In this document: positions 32,219 to 44,559 of the stretch, piece by piece
How the letters are laid out: the number at the start of each line of letters is the position of its first letter
How positions within the stretch are numbered: the stretch's first letter is position 1
From: Timema cristinae
Lineage: Eukaryota > Arthropoda > Insecta > Phasmatodea > Timematidae
DNA: 64,000 nt
NCBI GenBank assembly: GCA_039000515.1
Contig: JBCFYV010001001.1
Span: 13,009,373 to 13,073,372 of the forward strand
Direction of reading: 5' to 3'
The notes under the pieces: generated by a model
Database searches by the model: none
What the model was told of the DNA's origin: nothing
Seen by the model: the letters and a program-made list of their open reading frames with translations, nothing else
Made by a program: the position numbers and the translations under genes

Positions 32219-33873
32219 TGTTCGAACGGAGGATACCTGCAACGCATGCGCGTGTGACCTTGCTTGGAATTCCTGACCTCCCGCTCGCGAGGTCACGTCG
32301 TGTGTGGTTACGGTCAGACGTCATGACCGATATCTCCCTCTTCCCCAGACTACTCTATTCCTCTACTAGACCGTGAAGTTACGAAATCTGAGATCTTTCC
32401 AAATGTATCGCCATGTTTTTAACGATTTATTCACTTTACACTGAGATCATTTCTCCACGTGGAAAGAAGCAGGTTTTTTTTTGGAGGGGGGTTGACGGAA
32501 GGTATTAGGGGGATATCTCCTGAGAATGGTTGTAAAAACGATGAAATTTAAATCAAAAGTGGTGGCTTTGATAAAGACGACATTATAAATAATTCAGCCG
32601 TTTACTTTTTTCGGACTATCTCTTTCGAAACACACAAATACACACACATACATATATGCACAAAAATCATTGCCACCGCATGTAAAGATTCGGATCTTTT
32701 TTTAAAATAAACATAGCTTTATGTCATGTTAATGTTTCCATTCTGCTTGGACTATATATTTACTAACTTTGTTCAATTGTTGTAATCTTGAAAAATAAAA
32801 CGTTTTATGTTTGTGATTTCTTTTTACAATATTCTGTATTACGTAAAAAAAAACAAAAAACATTCCTAACAACTAGATAAAAGAAACGTTCATCTGTCGA
32901 ATACCGTTTGAGCTTATTTATGTATATCCGTATTTCCTCAGAAAAAAAAGGGTTTTTTTTCTGTTTAAATGTTTCAACAAAAAAATATTGGATGAAAAAA
33001 ATATTGAACTAAATCTTTTCTATTCAAATTAAAGGTAGCACTGTAGCATTTTGTTTATTATAATACGTTTAAGAAATATTCGACTTTTAATATTATAAGT
33101 GCTAAAAAAAAGTGTGACATGAATCTTATGTACATTCTTTTATTCTTAAACGTAGAATATTGTAGTAATATTACAGAAAAAAAGTGAATGTATATTTCTA
33201 TACTCTTCAAACTTAATAATTATTCATCCCTTAAATACCGAATTCGAATGCACATAATATTTGCCCCAATAAAAAACAAGACATTCTCAGATGAGCCAAC
33301 ATAATAAAAAATTTGTTTTTAAACTATGTTAATAAAAATGGGCTTTTAGAGTATTAGTTGAACTTTTAGAAAAAAAATGTAATACTATAAAAACTGTAAA
33401 ATTATTCGCGCTCTCTTCTGCCGCGCCTTAAAAGTATAAAACAAGCAGAAAACATCACATGTTATGGCTTCGACTTTGGCAAATGTCCTTTAGTCAGATT
33501 TTAAAAATTTGGCATTCCTACTAAACTGTTATTATTTTATAGTGTGAAAAACAAATTAAGAATATTCTAAAATTGTCTCACGTAGCCTGAGATAACTATG
33601 GCGGAGCCTAGTTTGAAAAAAAGGTGACAGAGAACATATTTTTCCATCAAAATCTTGAGATAGATATTTTACACAATCACTAGACTTACTGTCAAATAAG
33701 CACTAAAGAAAGTAAACAATTATATATAATTTAAGTTAGTCATTGAATGTATACGGATACATAATGACGGGGTTGAGAGTATACCAAAAACGTATAAGGG
33801 ATTTTCTAAAAATCTCGAGCTATATATTTTCATGAAAATCACTAAACTTATGAACAGTCCCTGGGTTCTGTTA
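32219..33873. other. AT-rich stretch without recognised feature
   Basis: A short CA/AC-rich patch at 32630-32660 and many A/T runs. No gene. Confidence 0.55.
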
Positions 33874-33922
<49 letters not shown>

Positions 33923-33936
33923 CTAGTAGTAGTAGA
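33874..33936. repeat. (TAG)n microsatellite
   Basis: About 20 TAG units with one CTAG interruption near 33921. It makes a poly-Tyr frame on the minus strand that is not a gene. Confidence 0.97.
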
Positions 33937-34098
33937 ATTTTAGTATGGAGGACCATTTAGAATTAAAAATTATTACTGTTTGATCAGCATTGATATCATT
34001 TTATTTTATTTTTAGTAGTAGCCGTAAATAGGTATTGATAGTATCCATCCAAGTGGACAACTGAAGATCAAATAACTTGACGTAGGAATGTATGAAAA

Positions 34099-35566
34099 TT
34101 AGGCCTGTGCGGGAATGGTATTTTGAATTCGGCACATTTTTGGATGGGATCGGAACGGGAAACAGGGTAAAAAATAGTTATTTTTTTCCACTTTTAAAAT
34201 ACATATATAGATTAACTTTCCTATTCATTAAAAAAAAGATGAAAAATAATATGTTTTGGCAATTTGATCAGAAAGGGATCAAATTCTATAGTTTTGATTA
34301 AGTTGAAATGTAGTGGTATATGCCAAAAATATGATCGATTAGGGTCGGGAAAAGGGAACGAAACTCGAAATCATGTTTATATCAATTTAATTTTATATTT
34401 AAGTTTTCCAAATTAAAATTAAATATTATTTTCTCTCATAAGTGTTGAGTAAGGTAAAATAAAAAAAACCTAATCCTAATGCAAATATTATACTTGTTTA
34501 TTTTTAATCAAACATTTTTTGGTATGGATATAAATAAACTAAATTTTTTTTAAGAATGACTAAGTTTGTGAATGAAAAATTCATGGTGTGAATGAAAAAT
34601 TCATAGTGTGAAATTTAATAACTACTTAGACAATAAAACATCAAGATATTTAAACTGATATGAATAAATAAAAGTGGACCACATACTTGTCTATAAGAAT
34701 ACTAAAAAAAGTGTCTTAATTGAGGGGTCAGGGCAAAAAGACGATAACCCTCATTTAATGAAAAAATGTGTTAGCAAGGGTTTCTGGTAGCTTACCTCTT
34801 GAATTAAAAGTTGTTTTTATAGTCAGTCAAGACCTAGAGGATAGCTAATAACGACGAATATTTTATTTATTTCTTATAACTAAATTTGCAGATTTTTATA
34901 AAAGTTTAAATAGTGAAAATATCCCATCTAAATCTCTAAGGGTTATCATGTTTTTGCCTCAACCCCCTTTATTGCACCATTGTACCTGGTTACCTATTAC
35001 GATTTAGCTACCATGTCTCTCATAAAAAGCACCGTGTGACTCCAAAAAGTTTAGTTTATTCATCTGTTATTATCTATACTATCAGATCAACTGGATGCCA
35101 TTTCAAATAATAAGATTAACGTAATAAACGTTCTTTAATGCAAACAATTGTGAAAAATGTGTATTTTGTGCGTAGATTAATATTTAAGAGCCACGTTTCT
35201 CATTATTTTTCACTGAACATTTTTTTCCTACCTTAAATATATTCAGGGGTAGATATTACTATTAATTATATGTAACCTAGTATGGTTATGACATTTAATG
35301 ACATTCAGTTTGGTTGACAAGGTATTTGTAAAATAAAAACGAATAAGTATCGCGTATACGTCTTCTTAACGGAAGATAAGGTTTATTTAACTTTTAATAA
35401 ATTAATAATATTCTTAATGGACATTAAATACATTTATGAATTGTTATTTCATTGAAACTTTTTAAGTTAAAATTTTTTCCCGAATTTTATTTTTTTCTGC
35501 CTTAGTTTTGGGAACACACAAATTCCCGAATCTTTTACCTAAGTTCGGGAACCCACCCAGGCCTAA
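34099..35566. mobile_element. hAT-like non-autonomous element, about 1.46 kb
   Basis: The left end TTAGGCCTGTGCGGGAATGG (34099) and the inverse of the right end, TTAGGCCTGGGTGGGTTCCC (from 35566), are similar. Both sides carry GGGAAC/CGGGAA subterminal motifs near the ends. If the terminus is TAGGCCTG, flanks ATGAAAAT and ATAAAAAA agree at 6 of 8 bases, compatible with an 8-bp hAT duplication that has decayed. The interior is AT-rich, has no transposase frame, and includes a direct repeat GTGAATGAAAAATTCAT at 34568-34605. Confidence 0.55.
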
Positions 35567-35680
35567 TAAAAAACTACTTTATTAATTGTTATAGCCGTCA
35601 AAAATGTTTGTTCTTAGCTAAATTAGACTGTACCCATCCTGGGATATGACTTTGGTGTTTTTTTTATTAGGTACAATGAC

Positions 35681-35975
35681 TAATTATTATTAGCACTGCG
35701 TCTTACTACCCGTTCGGGTTATACGCACTTACGCGAATGTGTAATTGTAGGGTGATTGTGAGATGAAATGGAGGACCTACAGTTTAACGTGGGCTCCAAA
35801 CCATGGAGGAAGCCTGGCATTCCACACATTCACAAGTTGTGATTAATACACGTCTTGTCACAGGTGAAGGAAGGGTTTGGCAATCAGATAAATCTGTGCC
35901 GGGACCGAGGATTTAACCCCGGAGATCCAGCACAGAAGTCCGACACCTTACCCCTAGACAGCCAGGTCACCTACG
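35681..35975 (-). mobile_element. SINE-C, full length, inverted
   Basis: Minus-strand head GGTGACCTGGCTGTCTAGGG, B-box region GGGGTTAAATCCTCGGTCCC, the same body as 31874-32218, and the 3' segment with ACCCGAACGGGT and TAGTAAGACGC. A short ATGACTA occurs on both sides (about 35677 and 35973). Confidence 0.9.
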
Positions 35976-37479
35976 ATGACTAGTAATGCCTTGATATTAT
36001 TCTGAACATAATATATATATATATATTCCATACCTCATCATAGTTGTTTTGCTACTTCAGCCATTTTAGATCGTGAGCTATGAAATGTTGCTTTAAACTA
36101 TGTTTTGTGTAGCTTTTATCGTTTGTGAAATTAACGTTTTATTGGAGTGAGAACGGTTTCTTTAGTGATGTGTTCAATGTGAGTTATGTGGTGGCTCAAA
36201 ACACAAGGCCGGGCTATAAACTTAAGTAATGGAACGGCATTGTTGATCCAGTATCTCATACTTGTGGCAAAGTATCTAGGACCTTAGTAGTCCTCAACGA
36301 TACTAACTACTGACAAGCCAATTACAAAATAACTCTTCGTTTTGGATGACTAACTCAACTGCCTTGATCTTATTCGGTCCTGATGTCACGTGACGTTAGA
36401 GACTTGTTAAGAGTGTGCGATTACAGGGTAAGGGGGGAAGGTGGCAATTATATTTTGTAAGCGCGTGTCCAATATGTCGATAATATTAAAATAAATGTTT
36501 TCACAAACACATAAGAATTTTGTGTGGTAAACATGATAAATGAAATCATTACTTAGTACTGCTAATTATAATTTAACTATGTATTTATATTTATATATTA
36601 TTATTGATTTTTCTCAACAGAATTTGTTGAAACGTTTTGGAAAACATTTTAAGGTGAAGTTTTAGAATTTATACGCTATTTTTAATTAGTACGAGTACAT
36701 TACAAAATACAAAATTAATGACTTTGTGATAGTAATAAGAAGCCAATTTAAGTTTGAAAAAAAAGCTCATTTTATTTTAAAATTAAAAAAGAAAATAGTC
36801 TTATTTGTAAACAAATTTTGACCACGTGTCCAAAAAATTATTCTCGTGTGTCAATTTGGGGCAATGGAAGTTTAGAAAACATTCAATACTATTATAAATG
36901 TTGATAAGTAGAATTGATACATTATTTAGAGAATTAAATTATGTTCAAGCTTATTGTATTGCAATCTTGTTTCTGTGCCAAATAGTGCAGTAAATGTACC
37001 ACAATATATTAAAGTTAATGTAATAAAATGTAAATATGTAAAATAATATTGGTAATTTAAAATTAAATAGTTTAATTAAAGAAAAATGAGTGGTTAAAAA
37101 TTGTTCATTAAAAATTAATAATGGTTATTTAACTGTCTATAAAAACTATTACAATCAAGTCAAGTAGAGTTAAATGTTACAGTACATAAAACTTGAATGT
37201 TGGTAAATATATTAATTTTGGTAGAAATAAATTAGTTACTTTAATCGAATTTGGGGCAGATGAAGAGTCTGCTACATAGAATTTTTACCATGTTTGGATT
37301 CAAGCACCATAAACAGAAAACCTATGTATTTTAATATTTTTAGGAAATATCTAGTTAGATAGAAAATATTATGAAACTTAAACATCTTTAAATAGATGGG
37401 ATAAATGATTACTTATTGTACAAATACTTTTTTCCACCATGCACCACGTTTTATTTTCTGCCTGGGTTATCCACCTATT
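35976..37479. other. AT-rich stretch without recognised feature
   Basis: A short AT run at 36010-36026. No gene or family recognised. Confidence 0.55.
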
Positions 37480-37630
37480 TACACTATTGGGGTGGATACT
37501 TGAAAGGTGAAACTTTAGAGGACGTACACCCGCATTTGTCAAGAGGAAGAAAATTATCTAGGAAAAAAATACCCTTTGTGGTATCGTTCGGTATTCGATC
37601 TTTGACCTCTATGTCACCATCAATTTAAAT
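37480..37630 (-). repeat. SINE-B, degraded
   Basis: CTTTAGAGGACGTACACCCG then CATTTGTCAAGAGGAAGA and GATCTTTGACCTCTATGTCA follow the inverted SINE-B order. Confidence 0.5.
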
Positions 37631-39974
37631 TATACGATACTGACGACTTTGTTCATGTAGAAAATTGTTTAAAAGGAACGTGAATGGCTGTAATATTTTA
37701 GTTCCACTTATAGAAACACATAAAGAGCAATAAAACACTTTTAACTTTAAAAAATGTAGCTATTTATTGCATAACAATCTTCAACAATCCTAACACTATT
37801 TTTTTATTAGTAATCCTAAAGCTAGACAACAAAAGATTTGATTTAATTTGGAAGATTTACTAGAAATACGAGAAAAAAATTACTATAAATGTAATAAAAA
37901 GAATATAAACAAGAAAACTTAGATACTAAAAACCTTCTAATCGGACAATTTTTGAAGATTCAAAAAATTATAAGATTCGAGAATCAGAAACCTTTAAAAT
38001 GATTTTTTTTTTCGAAATTGTCATTTAAAATTTGTTTTAACTCAACAACCAGGACCCAGACCAGTAGTTTATCACTTAATTGAATGTATTAATGTTATAG
38101 TGAATGGCTTATGAGATAAAATGTTAACATTTAATTACCATTTCTATTCTATATATTCCAACATATTTACATCTCCCTTGAGCTTCCTAATCTAGTCTTA
38201 GAAAATAATAGATAATACATAACTTCTTTAATAATTAGAGCGTTTATTCATTTGAGAAAATTATTTCTGTCGCTTCTTATTTATTTATTGATACGTAATA
38301 AATTGATCAGAGTTTAAGAATAGATTGATCTGCAAGTTCTTAAATGATTAACTCGTTTATTAATTTTACATGTTTTTTCTTCTTACTCTCTTGTAATTTA
38401 ATACCCAAGAGCAAATAAAGAGTCTTGCTCATCGACTTTAAGTGGAGAGTTATTAAAATAGAATACTATGGTGCTTGGGAACCACTATAATCATTTTTGG
38501 TTACAGGAGTTAATAACCATCTCGTGTTAAAATGTTTGAAAGGCCACAATCAAATCTAAACGCACTCAAATTAATTGATAATTAGACTAGTTAAATAAAG
38601 CAGTTGAAATAAAAATATCTTTTTTTTTGTAATCAAAGTATAGCGTAATCAATCATAATCATGATCATTATCAGCCTTGTACCAGGCCTAAGCTACAAAA
38701 CTCCCCCTCAGATGTTCCAAGTGAAAGATGTCAAACAACTTGGACGAAGCCCAATATGGATCAACTTTTACTGCGATCTCTCAAACAATTTAGAAAATTA
38801 TTGGAACGGCTAGAGGAGAAAAACAAGATAGTGGTAACAGCCTACAGAAAAAAAAAAGTAATACGAGAGGATTACCATTGCAGTGGATGTATAACCGGGT
38901 CGAAGCCACCGCAAGTTTGTAGGATAAGACGGGTCTAAGTCACATGTTTACGTCCCATAAGTCCTCAAACATCAAGTGGTTTATGAACCTGATCCGTGAG
39001 ATGCCCCGTACTGTGGCCCCTTAGAAAGCAAGTGGGTGTCACCTACTCCCAACCCCCCTTCCTCCACCTCTAACTTACCTTTGCCCCCCATCACCCTTCT
39101 TCGCACGGCATTTAGGAAAAAAAAAAAAAAAAAAGGAAATAAAAATCTTCCCAACATCATCTGCTTGACCCCCATATACATAGAAAGTTCGACTTGTCCT
39201 ATCTTCTTTTTAACTTCTTCCTCTTTCTTTTTTCTTCTTATTCTTTTTTCTGCTTTAGCCATAAAGATCTTCTTCACATTTCATTTCTGAATCGACCAAG
39301 CAACACCGGGTTATATCGCTTAACCTTTCTTTTAAAGTGTGGATGATATTTAATAACAATTTAGCATCGATTTATGAAGACAACACAATTATAAATATGT
39401 TCAACTCTTAATGATTCTCAAACATAATATTTGTAGAATTATATTAGTATGTTGTGTAGATAAACCATTAACTTTTCTTATGATTTGTATTGTTCATAAT
39501 CCTAACATGTGATAGCCCAGAGTAAAAAATAAATAGAAAAGATTAAATATTAAAGTTTGTGTGGAAAAGAACGTGAGTTAAAATAGGTATTTTTTGGCGC
39601 TTTTATAAAAGAAATATTTTTATACAAAACATATAATACTAATTTAATAAATATGCTAGGCTTTATTTTCTTTTATGATCCATCCCAAAAGTTCTTGAAT
39701 ATTGATTATGTTCAATCCGATATTTGATGATAACTTTTCACCTTTTATTTAAAATGGTTTATCATCAAATACCAAAACCTGTCCAGGACAAATATTTAAA
39801 ACTGTTTCGAAAGCAATATGTAAAAAACTTAACTAATCGCATCTATTAAAGAAATATTTTATTTATTTTGGTCAAAATAGTTTTCGACTATAAAAACTGT
39901 TAAAATACAAACCTTAACCCACACGCAATCCCATCCCACATTATTATTGTTATTAATATTAGGTGTTAAGTCTT
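37631..39974. other. AT-rich stretch without recognised feature
   Basis: A 60-codon plus frame at 38756-38938 is Lys/Arg/Glu-rich with no family match I know. An A run sits at 39118-39134 and a pyrimidine tract at 39045-39095. Nothing supported as a gene. Confidence 0.5.
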
Positions 39975-40215
39975 ATGGCAGGCAGATCCATTCATTTTGT
40001 TAGTGAAGTTAGATCACCAATACACCCACGTATCACTTACTCTTAGGACCTTTTCATTTGGCACCCTCTCTGTCCACCTGATCTCCTCAATTCTTCTCAA
40101 GAACTACATTTCAAAGTTCTCCAAGTATTTCTTTTCCAGCATCCTGAGAGTCCAAGTTTCTGCTCCATACAGCGTCATGATCCAAATGTATTATTTCTAG
40201 AGTTTCTTCCTCAGT
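39975..40215 (-). pseudogene. LINE reverse-transcriptase C-terminal fragment
   Basis: The minus frame contains a YGAETWTLRMLEKKYLENFE-like run, a stop, then LRRIEEIRWTERVPNEKVL. This is the arrangement C-terminal to the reverse transcriptase in several LINE clades (LYGxETWTL ... FEMWxxRRxxxIxWTDxxxNExVL). At least one internal stop and no surrounding catalytic domain, so it is dead. Confidence 0.75.
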
Positions 40216-40740
40216 TCCAAACTCAATTAACTGATCAGAAGTATCCTCTTTTTTCAAATTAAGGGAAATAAATACTAAACTATTGTTTATTTAACTGTAC
40301 CCCACACTGAAGGTCGTGTGTTCTAAGGTGCTAGGCACGCAATATATTGTATTGCTGCTGACTAAGAAGAGAAGGTTATACCAGTAATCATGGCCTAGTG
40401 CAATGTAGCTTTCCAATCTGCATTTCCTTTAATTATCTTTCCCATTTCTATCCCTGTTGACCTTGAGGTTAAACGTACTAATAAAAGTATATTTACTTGT
40501 AAATTACTGTTGATACATGTACCCAACCAAATAAGTGTTACCAGTACCTGGGACTATATTTAACAGATAACTATATATAAACCGTAAACCACTTGCTTTC
40601 GAAACAAGTGAGGTATAATAATATATACTCGATTATACCTGAAAACAAACAAACGCCTCTTCGACCTGGTTGGACCTGGTCTAAAATATGATTTAAAAAT
40701 CACTTATTGTATTTATATATTATTGAGACTTGTATGCTAA
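40216..40740. other. AT-rich spacer without recognised feature
   Basis: Nothing supported. Confidence 0.5.
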
Positions 40741-40936
40741 TTACAGGAAGATCGGGGCTCGAATCCTGGTTGGGTGTATCTAGTGTAGTTTTTTTTAAAT
40801 GGTTTACCACTCTACCTCCACGCAAATGCTAATATACTTTTTCTAAATTAAACCTTCCTCATACCTTACTCATTACTGTAATTAGTACATATGCGTATAG
40901 CCTGAACAGGTAGTAAGACGTGGCGCATAAAAAAAT
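40741..40936 (+). repeat. SINE-B, 5' truncated
   Basis: Begins at the B-box region GATCGGGGCTCGAATCCTGG, continues CACTCTACCTCCACGCAAAT and ends GCCTGAACAGGTAGTAAGAC with an A tail. Confidence 0.8.
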
Positions 40937-41749
40937 CCCAGTACAATTTTAAATTAGCTATTGCTTTAGCAGATAAACTAAATTTTAGTATAATTTTCTG
41001 CATATTAATCTCAACTCTTCTTGAACGTATATCATAAGCGTCGTGGAATTTTTAAATAGCGCTTACTTTTTTTTTCTTTAAATGCCCCTATGTTCATGAA
41101 AAACATTCAAGAAATGTCCAAATCGCTTGCTATAATTTATGTGGAAAATTAAACTAAACGTATATAACCAAGCAATGTTTTATTTGTTTTGACTAGAAAC
41201 TATTGTGTTAATATATTTCACCCCACTTTCATCAAATGCAACTATTATTAGTAATAGTTACTTTGAATAGATCATATTATTGCATCATGAGATATTAATA
41301 AAAAATATATAAGTTTGATATGTAGCTTAGATTTGTTGCTTAGCTTACTTTTCCATTCTGGAGGGAAACTAGTCAAGCCAGTATATATTGTACCTGTCTT
41401 TCATTTCACCTGCCTTGCCCTAAGTAATTAAAACAAAACACTTTGACCTCCTGATAGAGGCTTGTGATAACAGAGACCCGACGCAGCATCCCTCCCCCCT
41501 TAAAAAAACATCCTCCCTTTTACCCTTTCACTTAAATAATTACACTTTACACTGCTATTACACATGTGACGGGAATATAATGACCGACAAATAGATTTGA
41601 ACGAAAGTTTAAGGAGAGTCTGATTTAATCTAATATCACTTTCATTTTTACTACCAAATACTCTTACATCCAAGCATCGAATGAATTATAGTAATATTTA
41701 ATAGGTAAACTGTTTATACACGTGGGGTTGGGATAGGTGAACCAGTAAT
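40937..41749. other. AT-rich stretch without recognised feature
   Basis: A C-rich patch near 41490-41525. No gene. Confidence 0.5.
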
Positions 41750-41990
41750 ATGTTTGGCATCCCCTTCAGTGATCGAATGGTCTTAGGCATCACTCGCGTG
41801 TTAAACTGGCCTGCTGATAATGGGGAGATCGGAGTTAGAATCCCAGTCAGGTCTATTGAATGTGTGTTTTTCTATATAGTTTCTCACTCTCCTTCCACGC
41901 AAATGCGAATAGTAAGACATCACTGTTTTTTTTTTAATTCTCTACTCAAGCTAAGGCGGATGCATTTCCTCTAAGTTACCCCTCCAATCC
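41750..41990 (+). repeat. SINE-B, diverged
   Basis: GATCGAATGGTCTTAGGCAT head, B-box region GGAGTTAGAATCCCAGTC, body CTCTCCTTCCACGCAAATGC, then an insertion near 41910-41950 before GGCGGATGCATTTCCTCTAA. Confidence 0.6.
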
Positions 41991-42109
41991 TTAAGTTTTA
42001 GAATAGTTATTTAATAATCAAGGTGTTGTAACATATATTAAATAAACCAAACCAATCTAAGAGAACAAAAGTAAATTTAAAGGAAATATACAGCTATTTG
42101 TTTGAAAAA

Positions 42110-42372
42110 CAAAGTGTGAAATAACACGTATCGTGGAGTGTTGCCAGGGTCTGTTAAAACTGTAACTATGCTATGTTCGCATCTACTCGCTCCCTATTTG
42201 ACCAATTGAACAAAGGCTTTGACTTTATCTCACATTCAAAATGTATTTCCGTTGATTTCCTTAACCAATGAGTGTCTTGATGAGTGATGAGAACATATCA
42301 CAGGTACAATTTAAAATAACTTTGTTTACCCTGGCAGCATTCCACGCCATGCCACTGAAAATCACAACGTGG
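42110..42372. mobile_element. Possible decayed MITE with GTGGAGTGTTGCCAGGGT arms
   Basis: CGTGGAGTGTTGCCAGGGT at 42133 is inverted as ACCCTGGCAGCATTCCACG at 42330. Outside these, the arms are only loosely similar. GTAGCGTTGTCAGGGTAAGC at 10345 is a related piece. Confidence 0.4.
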
Positions 42373-42514
42373 AAATAAACGAACCTTAGGTAATTTGACA
42401 TGAAAATAACCACCTGACTTACGTGTCAGAATCAGCTATACCCAGATTTATTAGACGGATGGACATATATGACAAGGAAAAGCTAATTTATATACTTTCA
42501 TATATTTATACGTC

Positions 42515-42600
42515 AAGTCAAGTTATCTGTAGCTGTCACTTTTGATGTATATATTTTGCAATACTTATAACATAACATTAATAATATAATAAAATGTCAT
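42515..42600 (+). repeat. CGTCAAGTCAAGTTATCTG repeat
   Basis: Second good copy of the repeat at 31262-31345 (ATACGTCAAGTCAAGTTATC TGTAGCTGT, then TTGATGTATATATTTTGCAA). Confidence 0.5.
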
Positions 42601-42851
42601 CAATTTTAACAGTTTTTTTTTTGTATTTACAGAAAGGTGCTTCAAGAGCCCTTTTGTTATAAAATCGAAGTACATATTATATCACGTCCATGATTAAAAA
42701 AAATCTACCCACCTCTGGTAGTAACAAAAATTACACTAAGAATAAAGTTAGGTTTACGTATACATATATTTAATCTTTGTTTTGTGAAAAGTAGCTATCC
42801 TCTTGTGGTATAATGAATATGTGTGGAATGTCCGGAAAATACAATGATTGC

Positions 42852-43244
42852 TTAAGGTGGAATGCTAGTGAGCGTGAGTTTAGGGCAGTATTTTTGCAGT
42901 TTTTATAGCACAAACATCTTTTGGTCAAAATAAATCAAATATTTCTTCTATAGAAACATAGAGTTTTGTTTTCTGCACATACTAATCTCAACAGTTGTTT
43001 AATATCTGTCATGAGCATGGCGGCATTTGGTGACAAACTTTTCTCTTTATTTAAAAGGTTTGTCACCAAATGCTGCCATGCTCATGACAGATATTCAACA
43101 ATTGTTGAGATTAGCATGTGCAGAAAACTAAACTCTATGATCCTATAGAAGAAATATTTGATTTATTTTGGCCAAAAAATGTTTGTGCTATAAAAACTGC
43201 AAAGTTAATGTACTAAACTTGCGCTCACTAGCACTCCACCTTAA
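42852..43244. mobile_element. 393-bp near-perfect palindrome (TTAA-type MITE), best copy
   Basis: It starts TTAAGGTGGAATGCTAGTGA and ends mirrored, TCACTAGCACTCCACCTTAA. The arms of about 190 bases agree at roughly nine of ten positions and meet at a short A/T loop near 43050 (TTTATTTAAAAGG). TTAA at both ends is compatible with a TTAA target duplication as in piggyBac, but the tips after TTAA are GGTGG rather than CCC, so the superfamily is unresolved. No coding capacity; a transcript would fold into a long hairpin. Confidence 0.88.
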
Positions 43245-43404
43245 GTTTCATGTTTTCTTTGATTTACTCACACGTGCACAATAAACTTTAGAACAAATTC
43301 TGAACAGACGAGATGACAACTTTCTGGCAAACAGTCAATATGTATCACCCGACCGAACCAAGGATTAGCATTATTGATATAGCATGTATACATAATCACC
43401 ACTT

Positions 43405-43610
43405 GTGGTCATGTTACCTAAGGTGTCAGACTTAATATGGATTGGTTTGCCCAGGATAATAAGCTGGATGCAGTGGAGTAGGTTTTTCTCCAGCACATAT
43501 CTCATTTATTGCTATGGTTTTCCAATCCATTCTCCACGCTAATATTTCATAAAAATTAACTCATCACAACCTCATTTCTAACACTTAGTCGTTAATAACC
43601 TTGGTTTTTA
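43405..43610 (+). repeat. SINE-B, degraded
   Basis: TGTGGTCATGTTACCTAAGG, TGTCAGACTTA, and the body TTTTCCAATCCATTCTCCAC follow the family order. The 3' end is lost. Confidence 0.5.
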
Positions 43611-43627
43611 AACACCCATGATAATAA

Positions 43628-43943
43628 TAATGCATGTCTAGGCTACATCAGTCTTTAGCTCAGTTTACGTAAAGATTAGCCAGTAATATGTACGTTACTC
43701 AGGGGACGCCCAAATGTACTATTTACATATCCCCATGAGTTGAGGTGATGGTATAGTAAATATAGGGGAAGTCAATGAAAATATTAACCAAAATTCAGCC
43801 CAACTAACCAAACCCTGGTGACGATGGAAACAATTCTCCTGTCGAGGAAATGATCCCGGTACCAAACGAGAATCGAACCCTGGACATCTTTCTACCTTTG
43901 TCTTCTGACCACTACAATACGAGGCTGGTTGACGCCCATATAC
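43628..43943 (-). repeat. SINE-D copy
   Basis: Minus-strand head CCTCGTATTGTAGTGGTCAG, B-box region GGGTTCGATTCTCG, body CACCAGGGTTTGGTTAGTTG, and GGCGTCCCCTGAGTAACG. Its tail is ATT repeats. Confidence 0.8.
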
Positions 43944-44559
43944 ACCTATGTAATGTAAATATTAAAAACAACCGTGTAATATACTAATATTACCCATAAT
44001 GACACATCATAATAAGAGTAATAAATACGTAGTAAGAGAGTATTGATCCAAGGTTCAACTCTAGGTTATGTAATATACCATAACAAATGGATGTAAACAA
44101 TTTGTTTATTTTATTTATGTATTGTACAATGATGTAGATTGCTCGTTTTCATGGGGGTTATTAAAGTTTATTATCAAAACGAGACTGAATTGAATAAAGG
44201 TCATGGTCACAAATATAAACGTTTGTTAAGATTTACCGACACTTCTGCTGCCCTCCCTTTAAATAATTAATTGGGATGGTATGAATTAAAAAAAAAGCTT
44301 ATTTAAATCTCAATGATAAGAAGGGTGTTCAGAAAAAAAAAGAATCTGAAGTATATATTAAAAATTTAATTTTAATAAATAATTAATAATAAATAATTTA
44401 ATAAATTTTTATAATTGATTTTAATACCAGATATTGATGGACCTTTAAGCTACTTGTGCCCCTAAAATCAAATATAGTGGATTTTACAATACTCTCTGTT
44501 TCCAGTGCTGAAGCCGAAATTTGTTGTTGTTTTTTGTTTGAACTTAATACGTAGATGTT
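43944..44559. other. AT-rich spacer without recognised feature
   Basis: Nothing supported. Confidence 0.5.

Noticed and set aside
32088..32324. 78-codon minus frame with poly-Tyr
   Set aside because: Crosses the SINE-C tail of AAT repeats.
33720..33956. Minus frame with a poly-Tyr run
   Set aside because: Comes from the TAG microsatellite.
39036..39290. 84-codon and 98-codon opposite frames
   Set aside because: Low-complexity Lys/Phe/Pro runs from A and pyrimidine tracts.
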